Assembly (NCBI GenBank): GCA_023614405.1
Contig: CM042692.1
Coordinates: 121,575,503 to 121,639,502, forward strand
Length of the DNA: 64,000 nt
Reading direction: 5' to 3'
Origin: Avena insularis
Taxonomy: Eukaryota > Streptophyta > Magnoliopsida > Poales > Poaceae
Under the pieces are notes generated by a model. The model saw nothing but the letters and a program-made list of their open reading frames with translations. It had not been told where the DNA came from and did no database searches. Each line of letters opens with the position of its first letter. The first letter of the stretch is position 1. The position numbers and the translations under genes were made by a program. This document shows, piece after piece, positions 46,985 through 59,056 of the stretch.

Positions 46985-49444
46985 AAGTGTAGAAGGGACG
47001 AAGTAGTGCTACATTCCACGGTCGCTTGGATTCCTCTCCGGACCTGTCCGCCTTGTTTTTTTCCTGTGGCTTTGCATCTATGAGATAGTAAGAATCATTG
47101 TGCAATGCTTTGCTCACAATGAACGGCCCTTCCCATGGGGGGATAATTTATGCATGCCAGTAGTACGTTGTACCAACCGGAGCACCAGATCGCCTTCCCG
47201 GAAGACTCGGGGGCACACTTTCCGGCTATGATAGCGTCGGAGATTTTGCTGATATATGGCGGATCTGGACAAAGGCGCCTTCTCGCTTCTTCCAGCAGAT
47301 CAACATCATTTTGCTTGCACTTCGGCTTCTGTGTATTGGGTGACCCTAGGAGAATCATGCTCTATGTCGGCTGGTAATACAGCTTCTGCCCCATATACCA
47401 GAAAGAATGGCGTATAGCCTGTTGATCGATTCGGAGTTGTTCTTAAGCTCCACAGTACTACTTTTAGTTCTTCTATCCAGCACCCCGCTGATCTTTGCAG
47501 CAGCTCAATAAGCCGGGGTTTTATCCCGGATAATACTAATCCGTTGGATCTTTCCACTTGTCCGTTTGACGCAGGGTGGGCTATCGAGGCAACATCGAGT
47601 CGGATCTTCTTATCTCGGCAGAAGCGCGCAAATGCTCCTTCCGCAAAATTTGTTCCATTATCAGTTATAATACTATGTGGATAACCGTATCTCAAGATGA
47701 TGTCTTTGAGAAACGTCACGGCCGTAGCTCCATCACATTTTCTTATAGGCTTCACTTCAATCCATTTTGTAAACTTGTCCACCATGACCAAAATGTGTGT
47801 CATGTTTCCTCTCGCTGGTTTGAACGGGCCAACCATGTCCAAGCACCATACAGCAAATGGCCACGTAATTGGTATGGTCTTGAGTTCCGACATAGGCATA
47901 TGTGTCTTGGTGGCGTACCTCTGACAACCATTGCATTTTCTCACCAGATCTTCTGCTTGTTCCAAGGCACTTGGCCAGTAAAATCCATGTCGGAACGCCT
48001 TTGCCACCAAGGCTCGGGATGAGGCATGATGCCCACATTCCCCTTGGTGTATATCTCGGAGGATGTCAAGCCCTTCTTCCGGGTCAACGCATCTTTGGAG
48101 AACATTGGTTACACTCCGTTTGTATAACTCGGAATTGATGATTGTGTATGCTTTTGCTCTCCTCTGAGTTTGCCTGGCTAACACCTCCTCATCGGGTAGC
48201 GTTCCATCTTTCAGGAATTGGAATATAGGCAGTGCCCAAGCTGGTATGGCTCGTGGGGGAATATCTCCTCATCAATTTCCATCTGATCCACCGGCATAAA
48301 TTTAGCCGGATCATGCTGAGTAGTCCCCGGGTCTAGCGAGGCAGTCCCCGGGTTCGCCGAGGCAGTCCCCGGGTTTGCTGACGCAGTCCCCGGGTCTCGT
48401 GTACCTCCTCCCATGTCAATGTCCATGGGCTCAGCTTCGGATTCCGTATTTTCCGGGACATAGATCGAGTCGGTTCCTGGGGACGGCCTGATAGATGGTT
48501 TTCTGAGGTGTTCCAATGCTACACCCGGTGGAATTGCTTGTCTGGTCGATCCGAGCTTCAACAACATGTCGGCAGCCTCGTTTTCCGCCCGGGGTACATG
48601 GTGAAATTCACACCCCTCGAAGTAACCAGATATCTTCTGCACGTGAAATTTGTATAGTGCCATGTTTGGATCCAGGGCGTCCCACACTCCGGACACCTGC
48701 TGCACCACTAGGTCCGAGTCGCCAAAGCATATTACCCGACGTATGCCAATCTCCTTTGCCACTTTGAGCCCATGCACAAGGGCCTCATACTTAGCGACAT
48801 TGTTCGATGCCGCGAAATGAATCTGCAATACGTACTTTAGCTGATCCTTCTTTGGCGAGGTAAGCACAACCCCGACGCCTAATCCGGTTTTGGTTTTCGA
48901 CCCGTCAAAGTGCATCCTCTAGTAATTCGGATCTGGTGGCGGTGGTTCGTATTGTACCTCGGCCCAATCCACGAAAAAGTCCGCCACAGCCTGAGATTTA
49001 ATCGCTTCTCTTCTGTCGTATTGGGCGCATAAGGGGCTAGCTCAATTGCCCATTTTGCGATTCTGCCACTCGCATCCTTGTTACCCATTATCTCGGATAT
49101 GGGAGCTTCACATATTACTTTGATGGGGTGCTCCTCAAAGTAATGCTTTAACTTCTTCGCCATATAGACACGATGCCACCTTTTGGAAGTGCGGGTAGTT
49201 CTGTTTTGAGGCGCATAATACCTCACTGTGTAATACACCGCCTCTGCACCGACTTACCCTCTTCATTGCGTTCCACTATGATTACTGCACTTACAACTCG
49301 GTTGGTTGTGGCTACATAGAGCAACATTGGTTCCTTTGATAGTGGAGAGGCTAACACTGGCACAGTGGCCAACATCTTTTTCAAGTGGGCAAAAGCTTCA
49401 TCGGGGTTGATCGTTCCGGGGTGCCTGAGCATTCCCCGAGCCAC
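46985..49444 (-). pseudogene. RNase H and integrase of the Tat-lineage element
   Basis: From 49444 leftward: the end of the RT connection (LLYVATTNRVVSAVIIVERN), KKLKHYFEEHPIKVICEAPI, then RNase H 48915-48211 with its four acids in HFDGSKTKTGLG, NVAKYEALVHGL, CFGDSDLVVQQV and RAENEAADML. Integrase 48184-47306 keeps the HHCC finger (GECGHH...KCNGCQRY) and D, D, E in WCLDMVGPF, IITDNGTNF and NGQVERSNG. The C-terminal part (RPFIV-like text) continues in another frame to about 46985. Frameshifts lie near 49230, 48900, 48225 and 47330. The repeated text GTASANPGTASANPGTAS in the spacer (about 48340-48400) is a small tandem repeat. Reverse transcriptase catalytic regions are absent. Confidence 0.85.
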
Positions 49445-51466
49445 CTTGCTCTATCTTTCGCATCCACTCACATTGCCTCGTCGTGTGACCCGCCGGGCTA
49501 TTCGGATTCGGCGTGTGAAACTTACACGGTTGGTCCAGCATCGACTCATAGGTATACCTCGGACGGTCTTTCTTTTCCTGCCACGCTTTCTTCCGCCCGA
49601 GTCCATGTTTTCTTGCCATCATTTCTTGGAGTCCATCGCCTCCAGCCTTCTGGCGTTGGTTACTCCCTCCTCCGGGTTGATCTTGATTCACTGCCGCAAC
49701 TTGTTGCGAGCCATAGCGATGGTTTGGTCTGTCATCTCTCCTTTTTCCTCTGTATTCATTCCTCCGGGACAACCCAGCTCCGTCCCTTTGATAGTATTCC
49801 TCGCTTGAGTCATTTGACGGGAGCCTAGGTTGAGTCGGATCGCCCAAAGCATACGAATCAGCAATCCGGATCATCTCTCGCCAACAGAATCGGCATTTTC
49901 CTTGCGCCATTTCATCAGCTCGCCGCCATATTCGCACTTATGCGAAACCACGCTATGGCATGTGACTCTATGACGCCCTCACACGAGTTTCTTACGGTAC
50001 ACCACCGGGTTAAGAATTCACGATCCGTCTCGTTGGGTCTTTGCTTGCACATTGCCAGGGTCTGCGGTCTATTTGGCCTCTGGTACATACTTGAGAAGTT
50101 GCTGATAAACATTTCTTCAAAATTTATCCAGCAGTTGATGCTTCCGGGCGGCAAGTTATTCAGCCATACTCTGGCCGGGCCTTCCAACATCTGGGGCACG
50201 TAACGCACAACCCATCTCAAGTTGCCAGTTGCAATTTTCACCGCCGTAGCATAGTTTATCAACCAATCCTCCGGCTTGGTAGTGTCGTCATACGTCTTCG
50301 TGCCCCTGGGTAATTGGAAGTTGGGTACGGTGGTTCTTCATGATCCGGGGTCCAAAGCACGCTGGACCCGGAGGACCTTGACATTCGATCTGTTCCGACC
50401 TATACAGTGATCCAGCTTTAACTCAAGGCCATCGGCATCAAATCCCTGCTCCCCAACCTAGACCCTATCACATGATAGTCCGGTCTGGGGTACCCTGCGT
50501 TCACCATCTCTGAATCACCGTCATTGTATCGATTTTGCTCTCGTTGCACACCTTTCTGCTGCATACCTCGGCCGGCGCTTTGCTCTTGCATCGGTATATT
50601 CCACTGCTGCGGTTGTCCTGCTCCTGTGGAGTTGCGCCGTCTGGCATTGCCGTTGGCAGCGTCCCCTTGACCGGCATTGCCTTCGTCGCGATTACCTCGG
50701 CCAGCTTCACCTCGGCTCACACTCCATCGATCATCACCTTTCCGCATCTTTTTTTCTTTTCCCGCACGCGTTGGGTCGTACGGGACGATCTGTTTGTTCC
50801 GTCTGGCCGAGGTTACTACCTCCTCTCTCCTTGGGCCACCATGAGGCGATGATGCGGCTCCAGCAGATTTTCCGGGTTACCCATCACCGAATGGACGATC
50901 TTGGAAGCCCCAGCTCTCTCCGGGTTAGCTCTCAGCAGCTCCTCGTTCTGCCTGTTCGCGATCCGAACCAGCTCGTTAACCCTGTCTTGCTGTCTTTAAC
51001 GGGCCTCACCCGTCAGACCCTCTAACTCGGACGCAGCGGCATCTGCTGCTCTGAGGTTCTTCGCCGGGGTACTATACCTCGGCAACCCCACGCATGATAG
51101 TTTTCCGACCCTTCCGCCCATCATCACCTTCTGCTCATCTCACTTATGAGATTTTTCCCTTTACCCTCATGCATCAACCTTGTTTGCCTTTGCATACTCA
51201 CGCAAGGCCATGTTCAAGGATCGCTGAGCCGCGGCTATTTTCTTTGCGCCCTCCAGTATCTTTTGCTGAGTTTCCTCTAGCTCGGCCTGTGCCTGAGCCG
51301 GATCTACCACCGCTGCTACCGGGTTAGCCAAGCTATCCATAGCTTCCCTCAGTACGTTCTCAGGCCTCTCTAGTGGAGGTCCTCTACCTTTCCTCGGTGC
51401 CTTAGGTGTTACCTCCGGATCTAGTGCCAGATCCTTGCTTGCGCCTGCACCTGGCGCAGTCATCAT
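49398..51466 (-). pseudogene. gag of the Tat-lineage element
   Basis: The N-terminus starts MTAPGAGASKDLALDPE near 51466, with a helical stretch QAQAELEETQQKILEGAKK, and stops at a TGA near 51167. A basic, glycine- and asparagine-rich spacer follows (50747-50418). The conserved capsid core is 50262-49915: RYVPQMLEGPARVWLNNLP, RPQTLAMCKQRPNETDREF and RNSCEGVIE. A frame change near 49930 leads to 49937-49398, which has a knuckle-like QPCKFHTPNPNSPAGHTTRQC and then ends at once in the RT-connection text. This junction marks the deletion of protease and most of reverse transcriptase. Confidence 0.75.
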
Positions 51467-51782
51467 CACCTCCGCATGCTCTGGGGAGCGAGCGATGCGC
51501 GCCCCGCGAGCCACAGTGAGGGGTGGTTCCCCCACATCGACGACGCGACGCGGATGAACGCACGAGACGTCCACTGCAACGTAAACCTTGTGCGCGCCGA
51601 GCTTGACGAAGAGGCCGTTGGCATGAAGCGCGCGAAGCTGCTAACCAGCGTTGTCGCTGACGAAATCCAATGCACCAAAGCGCTGAACGAGCCCGGAGAC
51701 GATGCGCTCGCTGGTGCCGATGAAGTTTCCCATCCGGATCTTCAACCCTGCTAGCGCCGCTAGTCCCACGGTGGCCGCCAAC

Positions 51783-52553
51783 TGTCGTGGTGGTGTCACG
51801 GCAGATGCCATGGATAGGCTAAAGGTGGGGACTAATATGCGCTAGGGGAATCCAGGACGGGATAATAGAGTTATTCTCTACACAGAAGCTTGTATTGCTA
51901 TATCTTGAGGATTACAAGTGCTCCTTGAGCGGTATTGGCAAGAGGAGGAAGAAGGTGCTCTCTTACTCTTGCCTACTATCTAGCCCAAGAACCCTAGATC
52001 TACTAGTGCTCAACCAACTAGAATTCTGCCAACCCCCTCTACTAGAACCCTAACCCCCCTTATATAGAGGTGGTTCGGTCCTGGCCTAGGGCATACGTGG
52101 AGGCATATTCCTAAGAATATGCCCCCTCCCAAAGTAGTAACCCGACAGGGGTGCTTTTCCCTGCCACACTTGCTTTAGCGACGTGCCGACGTGAGCGTCA
52201 CCCTTGTCGGCCACGACCCGGTGGTCCTGCCCTTGCTTTATTCGCTCATCCAGTACGTACCGGACCTTCTTTTTTGACCAGAGAGATTCCTTCCTTCTCC
52301 TATAAGCTAAGCGAGGATCCGGATCATAGTAGATCCGGCCACACCCGTTCCTGCATATAAGTTAGACAAGCGTTTCCGACTTACTCCTTAAGTCGGATGA
52401 GACAATGTTAGGCGACCCCCCCTGGTCTGGGTTACTCCGTGATCCGGCCTGCCTTGAGGTGACTCGGCCAGCAACCGCTTTGACCTTGCCGAACCTCGGC
52501 TAACTCGGCCCTTATACCCCGGAGTGACCCTACCCGGGGGTATCCCCCCAACA
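51783..52553 (-). repeat. 5' LTR of the Tat-lineage element
   Basis: TGTCGTGGTGG...CCCCCCAACA, 771 bp. On the minus strand it is followed (51782 leftward) by GTTGGCGGCCACCGTGGGAC, the likely primer-binding region; it shares CCACCGTGGG with gypsy-A. TATA word at about 52059-52066 (minus strand). Confidence 0.9.
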
Positions 52554-52558
52554 AATGG

Positions 52559-54671
52559 TGTGTCGAACGTCATTCTCTTGTCATTTTGGGGTTATGCATC
52601 GAAACAATTTGCATTCACTTTAAATCGGGCACCATCTAAATCTGTTGAAACGACACCGTATGAATTATGGTTTGGAAACAAACCTAAGCTGTCATTTCTT
52701 AAAGTTTGGGGATGCGATGTTTATGTGAAGAAACTTCAACCGGATAAACTCGAACCCAAAGCGGAAAAATGCGTCTTCATAGGATACCCTAAGGAAACAA
52801 TTGGGTATACCTTCTATCACAGATCCGAGGGCAACGTTTTTGTTGCCAAGAATGGATCCTTTCTTGAGAAGGAGTTTCTCGCGAAAGGTGTGAGTAGTCA
52901 GAAGGTAGAACTCGAAGAGGTTATTGAACCTTCTCTTCATGGAATGGCGAGTGGCGCAGCACCAGAAGTTGTTTCGGAGTTGACTTCACCTGATGAAGAG
53001 AGAGCTGATGATAATGATCATGAAACTCCGAAAGAGGACACTACCGAACCTCGCAGGTCAAGCAGGACACGTGCAGCTCCTAAACTGTACGGCAATCCTG
53101 TTGTGAACTTCATGATTGATGAAATGGATGACCCTGCGACGTATGAAGAAGCGATGATGAGCCCAGATTCCAACAAATGGATAGAAGCCATGAAATCCGA
53201 GATGGAATCCATGTACGAGAACCAAGTTTGGAACTTGGTGGACTTACCTCACGACCGAAAGGCTGTTGAGAATAAATGGATTTTCAAAAGGAAAACTGAT
53301 GCTGATGGTAATGTGACCATCTATAAGGCTCGACTTGTCGCAAAGGGGTTTCGACAAATTCAAGGAGTTGACTACGATGAGACATTCTCTCCTGTAGCGA
53401 TGCTTAAATCGGTTAGGATTATGTTAGCAATTACTGCATATTTCGATTATGAAATATGGCAGATGGATGTCAAAACTGCGTTCCTCAATGGTAAGATTGA
53501 AGAAGAGTTGTATATGATACAACCTAAGGGTTTTCTCGATCCTAAGGATGCTAATAAGGTGTGCAAACTTCAGCGATCCATCTATGATCTGAAGCAAGCA
53601 TCACGAAGTTGGAATCTCCGCTTTGATGAGGTGATCAAAGAGTTTGGATTTGTCCAAACTTATGGAGAGGCTTGTATTTACAAGAAAGTGAGTGGGAGCA
53701 ATGTGGAATTTCTAATATTATATGTGGATGACATATTATTGATTGGAAATGATATAGATCTTTTAAACAGTGTTAAAAGTTATCTAAACAGCAAATTTTC
53801 GATGAAAGACCTTGGTGAAGCGTCATATATATTAGGCATTAAAATCTATAGAGATAGATCAAGGCGCCTAATTGGGCTATCGCAGAGTACATACCTTGAT
53901 AAGATATTAAAGAAGTTTAATATGGAAGAAAGTAAGAAGGGGTTCTTACCTATGTTGCAAGGCAAGACATTGAGTAAGACTCAAAGTCCGGCTACGGCAG
54001 AAGAAAGAGAGATGATGGATAAGATCCCCTATGTCTCGGCCGTAGGCTCTATTATGTATGCCATGCTATGTACAAGACCGGATGTGGCACATGCTATTAG
54101 TTTGACTAGTAGGTACCAATCTGATCCAGGTTCGGAACACTGGATAGCGGTAAAGAACATCCTCAAGTACTTGAGAAGAACTAAGGATATGTTTCTCATA
54201 TACGGAGGTGAAGAAGAGCTAGTCGCTAAGTGTTATGTTGATGCTAGCTTTGACACCGATCTGGATGACTCTAAGTCTCAATCTGGATACGTATTTCTCT
54301 TGAACGGAGCAGTAGTTAGTTGGAGGAGTTCCAAACAACTTGTGGTGGCTGGATCAACAACGGAGGCAGAATATGTTGCTGCTTCAGAAGCGGCGTAGGA
54401 AGCAGTTTGGATGAAAGAGTTCATTACGGAACTGGGTGTGGTTCCTAGTGCGTTGGACCTGATGGTGATCTATTGTGACAACAATGGAGCCATAGCCAAC
54501 GCAAAGGAACCAAGGTCTCACAAAAATTCCAAACATATTAAGCGCCGGTTTCACTCCATCCGCGAGCATGTCAAGGATGGAGATATAAAGATTTGTGAAG
54601 TACACACGGACCTGAATGTAGCAGATCCGTTGACTAAAGTTCTCCCTAGGGCAAAACATGATCAACACTAG
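52559..54671 (+). pseudogene. Copia polyprotein, 3' part: integrase end, reverse transcriptase, RNase H
   Basis: Resumes in the same frame as 40642 once the insert is removed. The first residues read VSNVILLSFWGYASKQFA: about 20 codons expected between the NGVSE box and LSFWGYA are missing and the third catalytic acid of integrase is out of frame, so integrase is dead. Next come VWGCDVYVKKLQ and FIGYP, then reverse transcriptase with KARLVAKGFRQ, QMDVKTAFLNG and the catalytic YVDD at 53721-53732. RNase H has KCYVDASFDTD, TEAEYVAASEAA, YCDNNGAIA and NVADPLTK. A TAG at 54396-54398 (SEAA*EAVW) splits RNase H; the frame continues to 54671. No frameshift is seen in RT. Confidence 0.9.
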
Positions 54672-54727
54672 AACTCCATGGGTGTTAGATTTATCACTAT
54701 GTGAACTAGATTATTGTCTCTAGTGCA

Positions 54728-54737
54728 AGTGGGAGAC
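54728..54737 (+). promoter_or_regulatory. Polypurine tract of the Copia element
   Basis: AAGTGGGAGA(C) directly before the 3' LTR, the plus-strand DNA primer. It is about 56 bp after the last codon at 54671. Confidence 0.7.
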
Positions 54738-56397
54738 TGAAGGAAATATGCCCCGAGAGGCAATAATAAAGTTGTTATTATATATTCCTTATATATGATA
54801 GATGTTTATTTTACATGCTAGAAATGTATTGATTCGGAAACATCAATACATGTGTGTTTAATAAACAAAAAGGGTTCCTAGTCATGCCTCTCTTATAGAC
54901 TAGCTTGTTGATTAACAGGATGATCAAGGTTTCCTGATCATGGACATTGGATGTTGTTAATAACAAGGTCACACCATTGGTGGAATGATGTGATGAACAT
55001 TCATCCGAAGTATAGCATTACGATCAAGTCATTATGTTTATATTGCTATAACATCATACGAAGTAATCTTTATCCTTAGACCATGAGATCATGTTAATTG
55101 CTAACACCGGAAGAGTATCTTGATAACATCAAATGTCACACTGTAATAGGGTGACTATAAAGATGGGTTCAGTACTACGAAGGTGTTATGTTGAGGCTCA
55201 TGGATCAAGAGTGGAATTTGTCAATCCAGATGACGGATAGATATACTCTGGGCCCTCTCGGTGATATCACATTAGGATAGCTTGCAAGCAAGTGATGTGA
55301 TCACTAGAATGTTATATCACGGGAACAAGAAAAGAGTGCATGTCGGTAACGAGATCAAACTAGGTATGGAGATACCGATGATCGAATCTCAGACACGTAA
55401 TATATCGAGAGACAAAGGGATTTAGTTACAAGCATTAAAGGTTCTCACGATCAGAGGAGTCATCGTTGAATGTGTAGGAGTCAGTACGGATCTCCAGGTT
55501 CCGCTGCTGACTATTGATCGGAGAAGGGTCTCGATCATGTCTGCATTATTCGCGAACCATAGGGTGGCACACTTAAGAGTTACCGGACACCATTTTGGAG
55601 CACATATGTTTCATTTAAAGAATTGCAAAGCGCAGGAATTGTTTCAATAGAAACCAGAAATTGTTTCGGGTGAAATTGCAGAAGGTGGTTCTGCATGTGA
55701 TATTGAAATATTGCAAGGGGCTATATGTGAATGTTTGTTAATTAAAGTAATTAACAAAATTTTGAATAAATTTAATAAAAAGGGTTTTATTAAATGAGAG
55801 AGCATTAAATTTGGAGAAATTTAATGCATTTAAAGTGGAGACTTTAAAAGGGAATGTGAAGAGGCATTTTAATGTGGAGGGGTTACCACCACATGAATGG
55901 GGGAGGTGAGGGGTCAGCCCCCCCCCATGCGCCGGCCATGGAGAGAGGGGGCACCCCCCCCCTCCTCCTATAAAAGGCCACCCATTCCCTCCTTCATCCA
56001 CACACCTCCTTGTGAAGGATCTCTCTCCCACTCTAGAATTATTCCCCCATGGTCTCGGATTAGCGAGATACATGTTCCCGGTGGCATTTCGTCTAGAAGG
56101 AGTTGCTGCTTCCACTGGATCGCTGGAGCGAGGAGGTGGAGGTTGTCCGGTGGCTTGAACGTAAAAGTGAAAAGTGATGCGCTTGTTGAGTGCTTTCGGA
56201 CTTCCTCACGATCTTGAGATCGGCAAGTGTACGACTATATCAACCACGAGTTCCTACTCGTTAACAAAGCTCGTTGTCTATGAGGGTAAGTTCCCGTTGG
56301 ATGTATGTCCACCCGTTGCTTTGTACCTAGTAGATAGATCTTGGCGTGTAGTTCACATCGTAGGAAAAAATTTGTTTTCTATGCTATGGACCCAACA
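54738..56397 (+). repeat. 3' LTR of the Copia element
   Basis: Second LTR copy, TATA box at 55969-55976. It differs from the 5' copy mainly by transitions, single-base indels in homopolymers and one altered block near 56175-56200. Confidence 0.9.
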
Positions 56398-57302
56398 CAC
56401 ACATGGATCCACCAGTGTCATTGCATATGGATCCACTAGGGTTCACTACATGTGTGTTCTTTTTAGAATCCACTTATGGATCCACCAGTGTGATTGCAAG
56501 TGTGTTCTTCTCATTAACCACAGCTAGAGTCATTGCATGTGTGTTGTTTTCACAAACCACATATGGCACCACCATTGTCATTGCAATGTGTATTCTTTCA
56601 CAAACCACATCTAGAGTCATTTCATGTGTATTCTTTTCACAGAACACATATGGATCGACTAGTGTCATTGCATGTGTGTTCTCTTCATAGACCACATATG
56701 GATCCACCAATGTCATTGCATGTGTGTTCTTTTTATTAACAACAACTAGAGTCATTGCATGTGTGTTATTTTCACAGACCACATATGGATCCATCAGTGT
56801 CATTGCATGTGTGTTCTTCTCAAAGACCACATCTGGAGTCACTAGATGTGTGTTCTTTTCACAAACCACATATGGATCCACCAGTGTCATTGAAATGTGT
56901 GTTATTTTCATAGACCACATCTAGAGTCATTTCATGACTATTCTTTTCACAGGCCACATATGGATCCACCAGTGGCATTGCATGTGTGTTCTTTTCACAA
57001 TCCACATATGGATCCACCAGTGTCATTGCAATGTGTGTTATTTTCATTAACCACAGCTAGAGTCACTGGATGTGTGTTATTTTCATTAACCACATATGGA
57101 TCCACCAGTATCATTGCATGTGTGTTCTTCTCATTAACCACAGCTAGAGTCACTAGATGTGTGTTCTTTTCACAAACCACATATGGATCCACCATTGCCA
57201 TTGAAATGTGTGTTCTTTTCAGAGACCACACATGGATCCACCAGTGTCATTGCATATGGTTACACCAGAGTTCATTACATGTGTGTTCTTTTTACAATCC
57301 AC

Positions 57303-59056
57303 CTAAGGATCCACCAGTGTCATTGCATGTGTGTTCTTCTCATTAACCACATCTAGAGTCATTGCATGTGTGTTCTTTTCACAAACCACATATGGAACCA
57401 CCATTGTCATTGAAATGAGTATTCTTTCATTAACCACATCTAGAGTCATTTCATGACTATTCTTTTCAAAGACCACATATGGATCCACCAGTGTCATTGC
57501 ATGTGTGTTCTTTTCAGAGACCACACATGGATCCATATGGATCCACCAGAGTTTATTGCATGTGTGTTCTTTTCACAATCCACCTATGGATCCACCAGTG
57601 TCATTGCATGTGTGTTCTTCTCATTAAACACAGGTAGAGTCATTACATGTGTGTTCTTTTCACAAACCACATATGGAACCACCATTGTCATTGAAATGTG
57701 TATTCTTTCACAAACCACACCTGGAGTCATTTCATGTCTATTCTTATCACAGACCACATATGGATCCACCAGTGTCATTGCATGTGTGTTCTCTTCACAA
57801 ACCACATATGGATCCACCAGTGTTATTGCATGTGTGTTCTTTTTATTAACAACAACTAGAGTCATTGCATGTGTGTTATTTTCACAAACCATATATGGAT
57901 CTACATTGTCATTGCATGTGTGTTCTTCTCAGAGATCACATCTGGAATCACTGGATGTGTGTTCTTTTCACAAACCACATATGGATCCACCAGTGTCATT
58001 GAAATGTGTGTTATTTTCAGAGACCACATCTAGAGTCATTTCATGACTATTCTTTTCACAGGCCACATATGGATCCACCAGTGTCATTGCATGTGTGTTC
58101 TTTTCACAATCCACATATGGATCCACCAGTGTCATTGCAATGTGTGTTATTTTCATTAACCACAGCTAGAGTCATTGGATGTGTGTTATTTTCAGTAACC
58201 ACATATGGATCCACTAGTGTCATTGCATGTGTGTTCTTCTCATTAACCACATCTAGAGTCATTGCATGTGTGTTCTTTTCACAAACCACATATGGAACCA
58301 CCATTGTCATTGAAATGAGTATTCTTTCATTAACCACATCTAGAGTCATTTCATGACTATTCTTTTCAAAGACCACATATGGATCCACCAGTGTCATTGC
58401 ATGTGTGTTATTTTCAGAGACCACACATGGATCCATATGGATCCACCAGAGTTCATTGCATGTGTGTTCTTTTCACAATCCACCAATGGATCCACCAGTG
58501 TCATTGCATGTGTGTTCTTCTCATTAACCACAGGTAGAGTCATTGCATGTGTGTTCTTTTCACAAACCACATATGGAACCACCATTGTCATTGAAATGTG
58601 TATTCTTTCACAAACCACACCTAGAGTCATTTCATGTCTATTCTTATCATAGACCACATATGGATCCACCAGTGTCATTGCATGTGTCTTCTCTTCACAA
58701 ACCACATATGGATCCACCAGTGTTATTGCATGTGTGTTCTTTTTATTAACAACAACTAGAGTCATTGCATGTGTGTTATTTTCACAAACCATATATGGAT
58801 CCACAGTGTAATTGCATGTGTGTTCTTCTCAGAGATCACATCTGGAGTCACTGGATGTGTGTTCTTTTCACAAACCACATATGGATCCACCAGTGTCATT
58901 GAAATGTGTGTTATTTTCACAGACCACATCTAGAGTCATTTCAAGACTACTCTTTCCACAGGCCACATATGGATCCACCAGTGTCATTGCATGTGTGTTC
59001 TTTTCACAATCCACATATGGATCCACCAGTGTCATTGCAATGTGTGTTATTTTCAT
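57303..59056. repeat. 900-bp duplication inside the satellite
   Basis: 57303-57536 recurs at 58203-58436, 57649-57849 at 58549-58749, and 57968-58156 at 58868-59056, each offset by 900 bp, with few differences. The two copies together span this interval. Confidence 0.75.

Larger units (their letters stand above)
40643..52553 (-). mobile_element. Tat-lineage Ty3/gypsy retrotransposon, nested, with deleted protease/RT and an antisense gene
   Basis: LTRs at 40643-41420 and 51783-52553 with TG...CA ends and a perfect 5-bp target duplication aatgg (40638-40642 and 52554-52558). Minus-strand order: LTR, gag (51466-49398), RNase H (49444-48500), integrase (48184-46985), a plus-strand spliced gene (42036-46375), LTR. 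Protease and most of reverse transcriptase are missing, so it cannot move alone. The gag type, the YEALVHGL RNase H text and an antisense gene between integrase and the 3' LTR are typical of Tat/RIRE2/Retand-like elements. LTRs differ at about 20-25 positions plus small indels (about 3%). Confidence 0.9.
36144..56397 (+). mobile_element. Ty1/Copia retrotransposon, BARE/Angela/WIS-like, with a nested insertion
   Basis: LTRs at 36144-37802 and 54738-56397 (about 1.66 kb), an iMet primer site, long leader, single gag-protease-integrase-RT-RNase H frame and a polypurine tract. Removing the nested Tat element and one target copy (11916 bp) leaves about 8.3 kb, the usual size of this group. Flanks cacaa (36139-36143) and cacac (56398-56402) are an imperfect 5-bp target duplication in the satellite word gagaccacacatgg. 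By eye the LTRs differ at roughly 40 positions, about 2-2.5%, so insertion was within about the last one or two million years on usual grass LTR rates. Confidence 0.9.
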
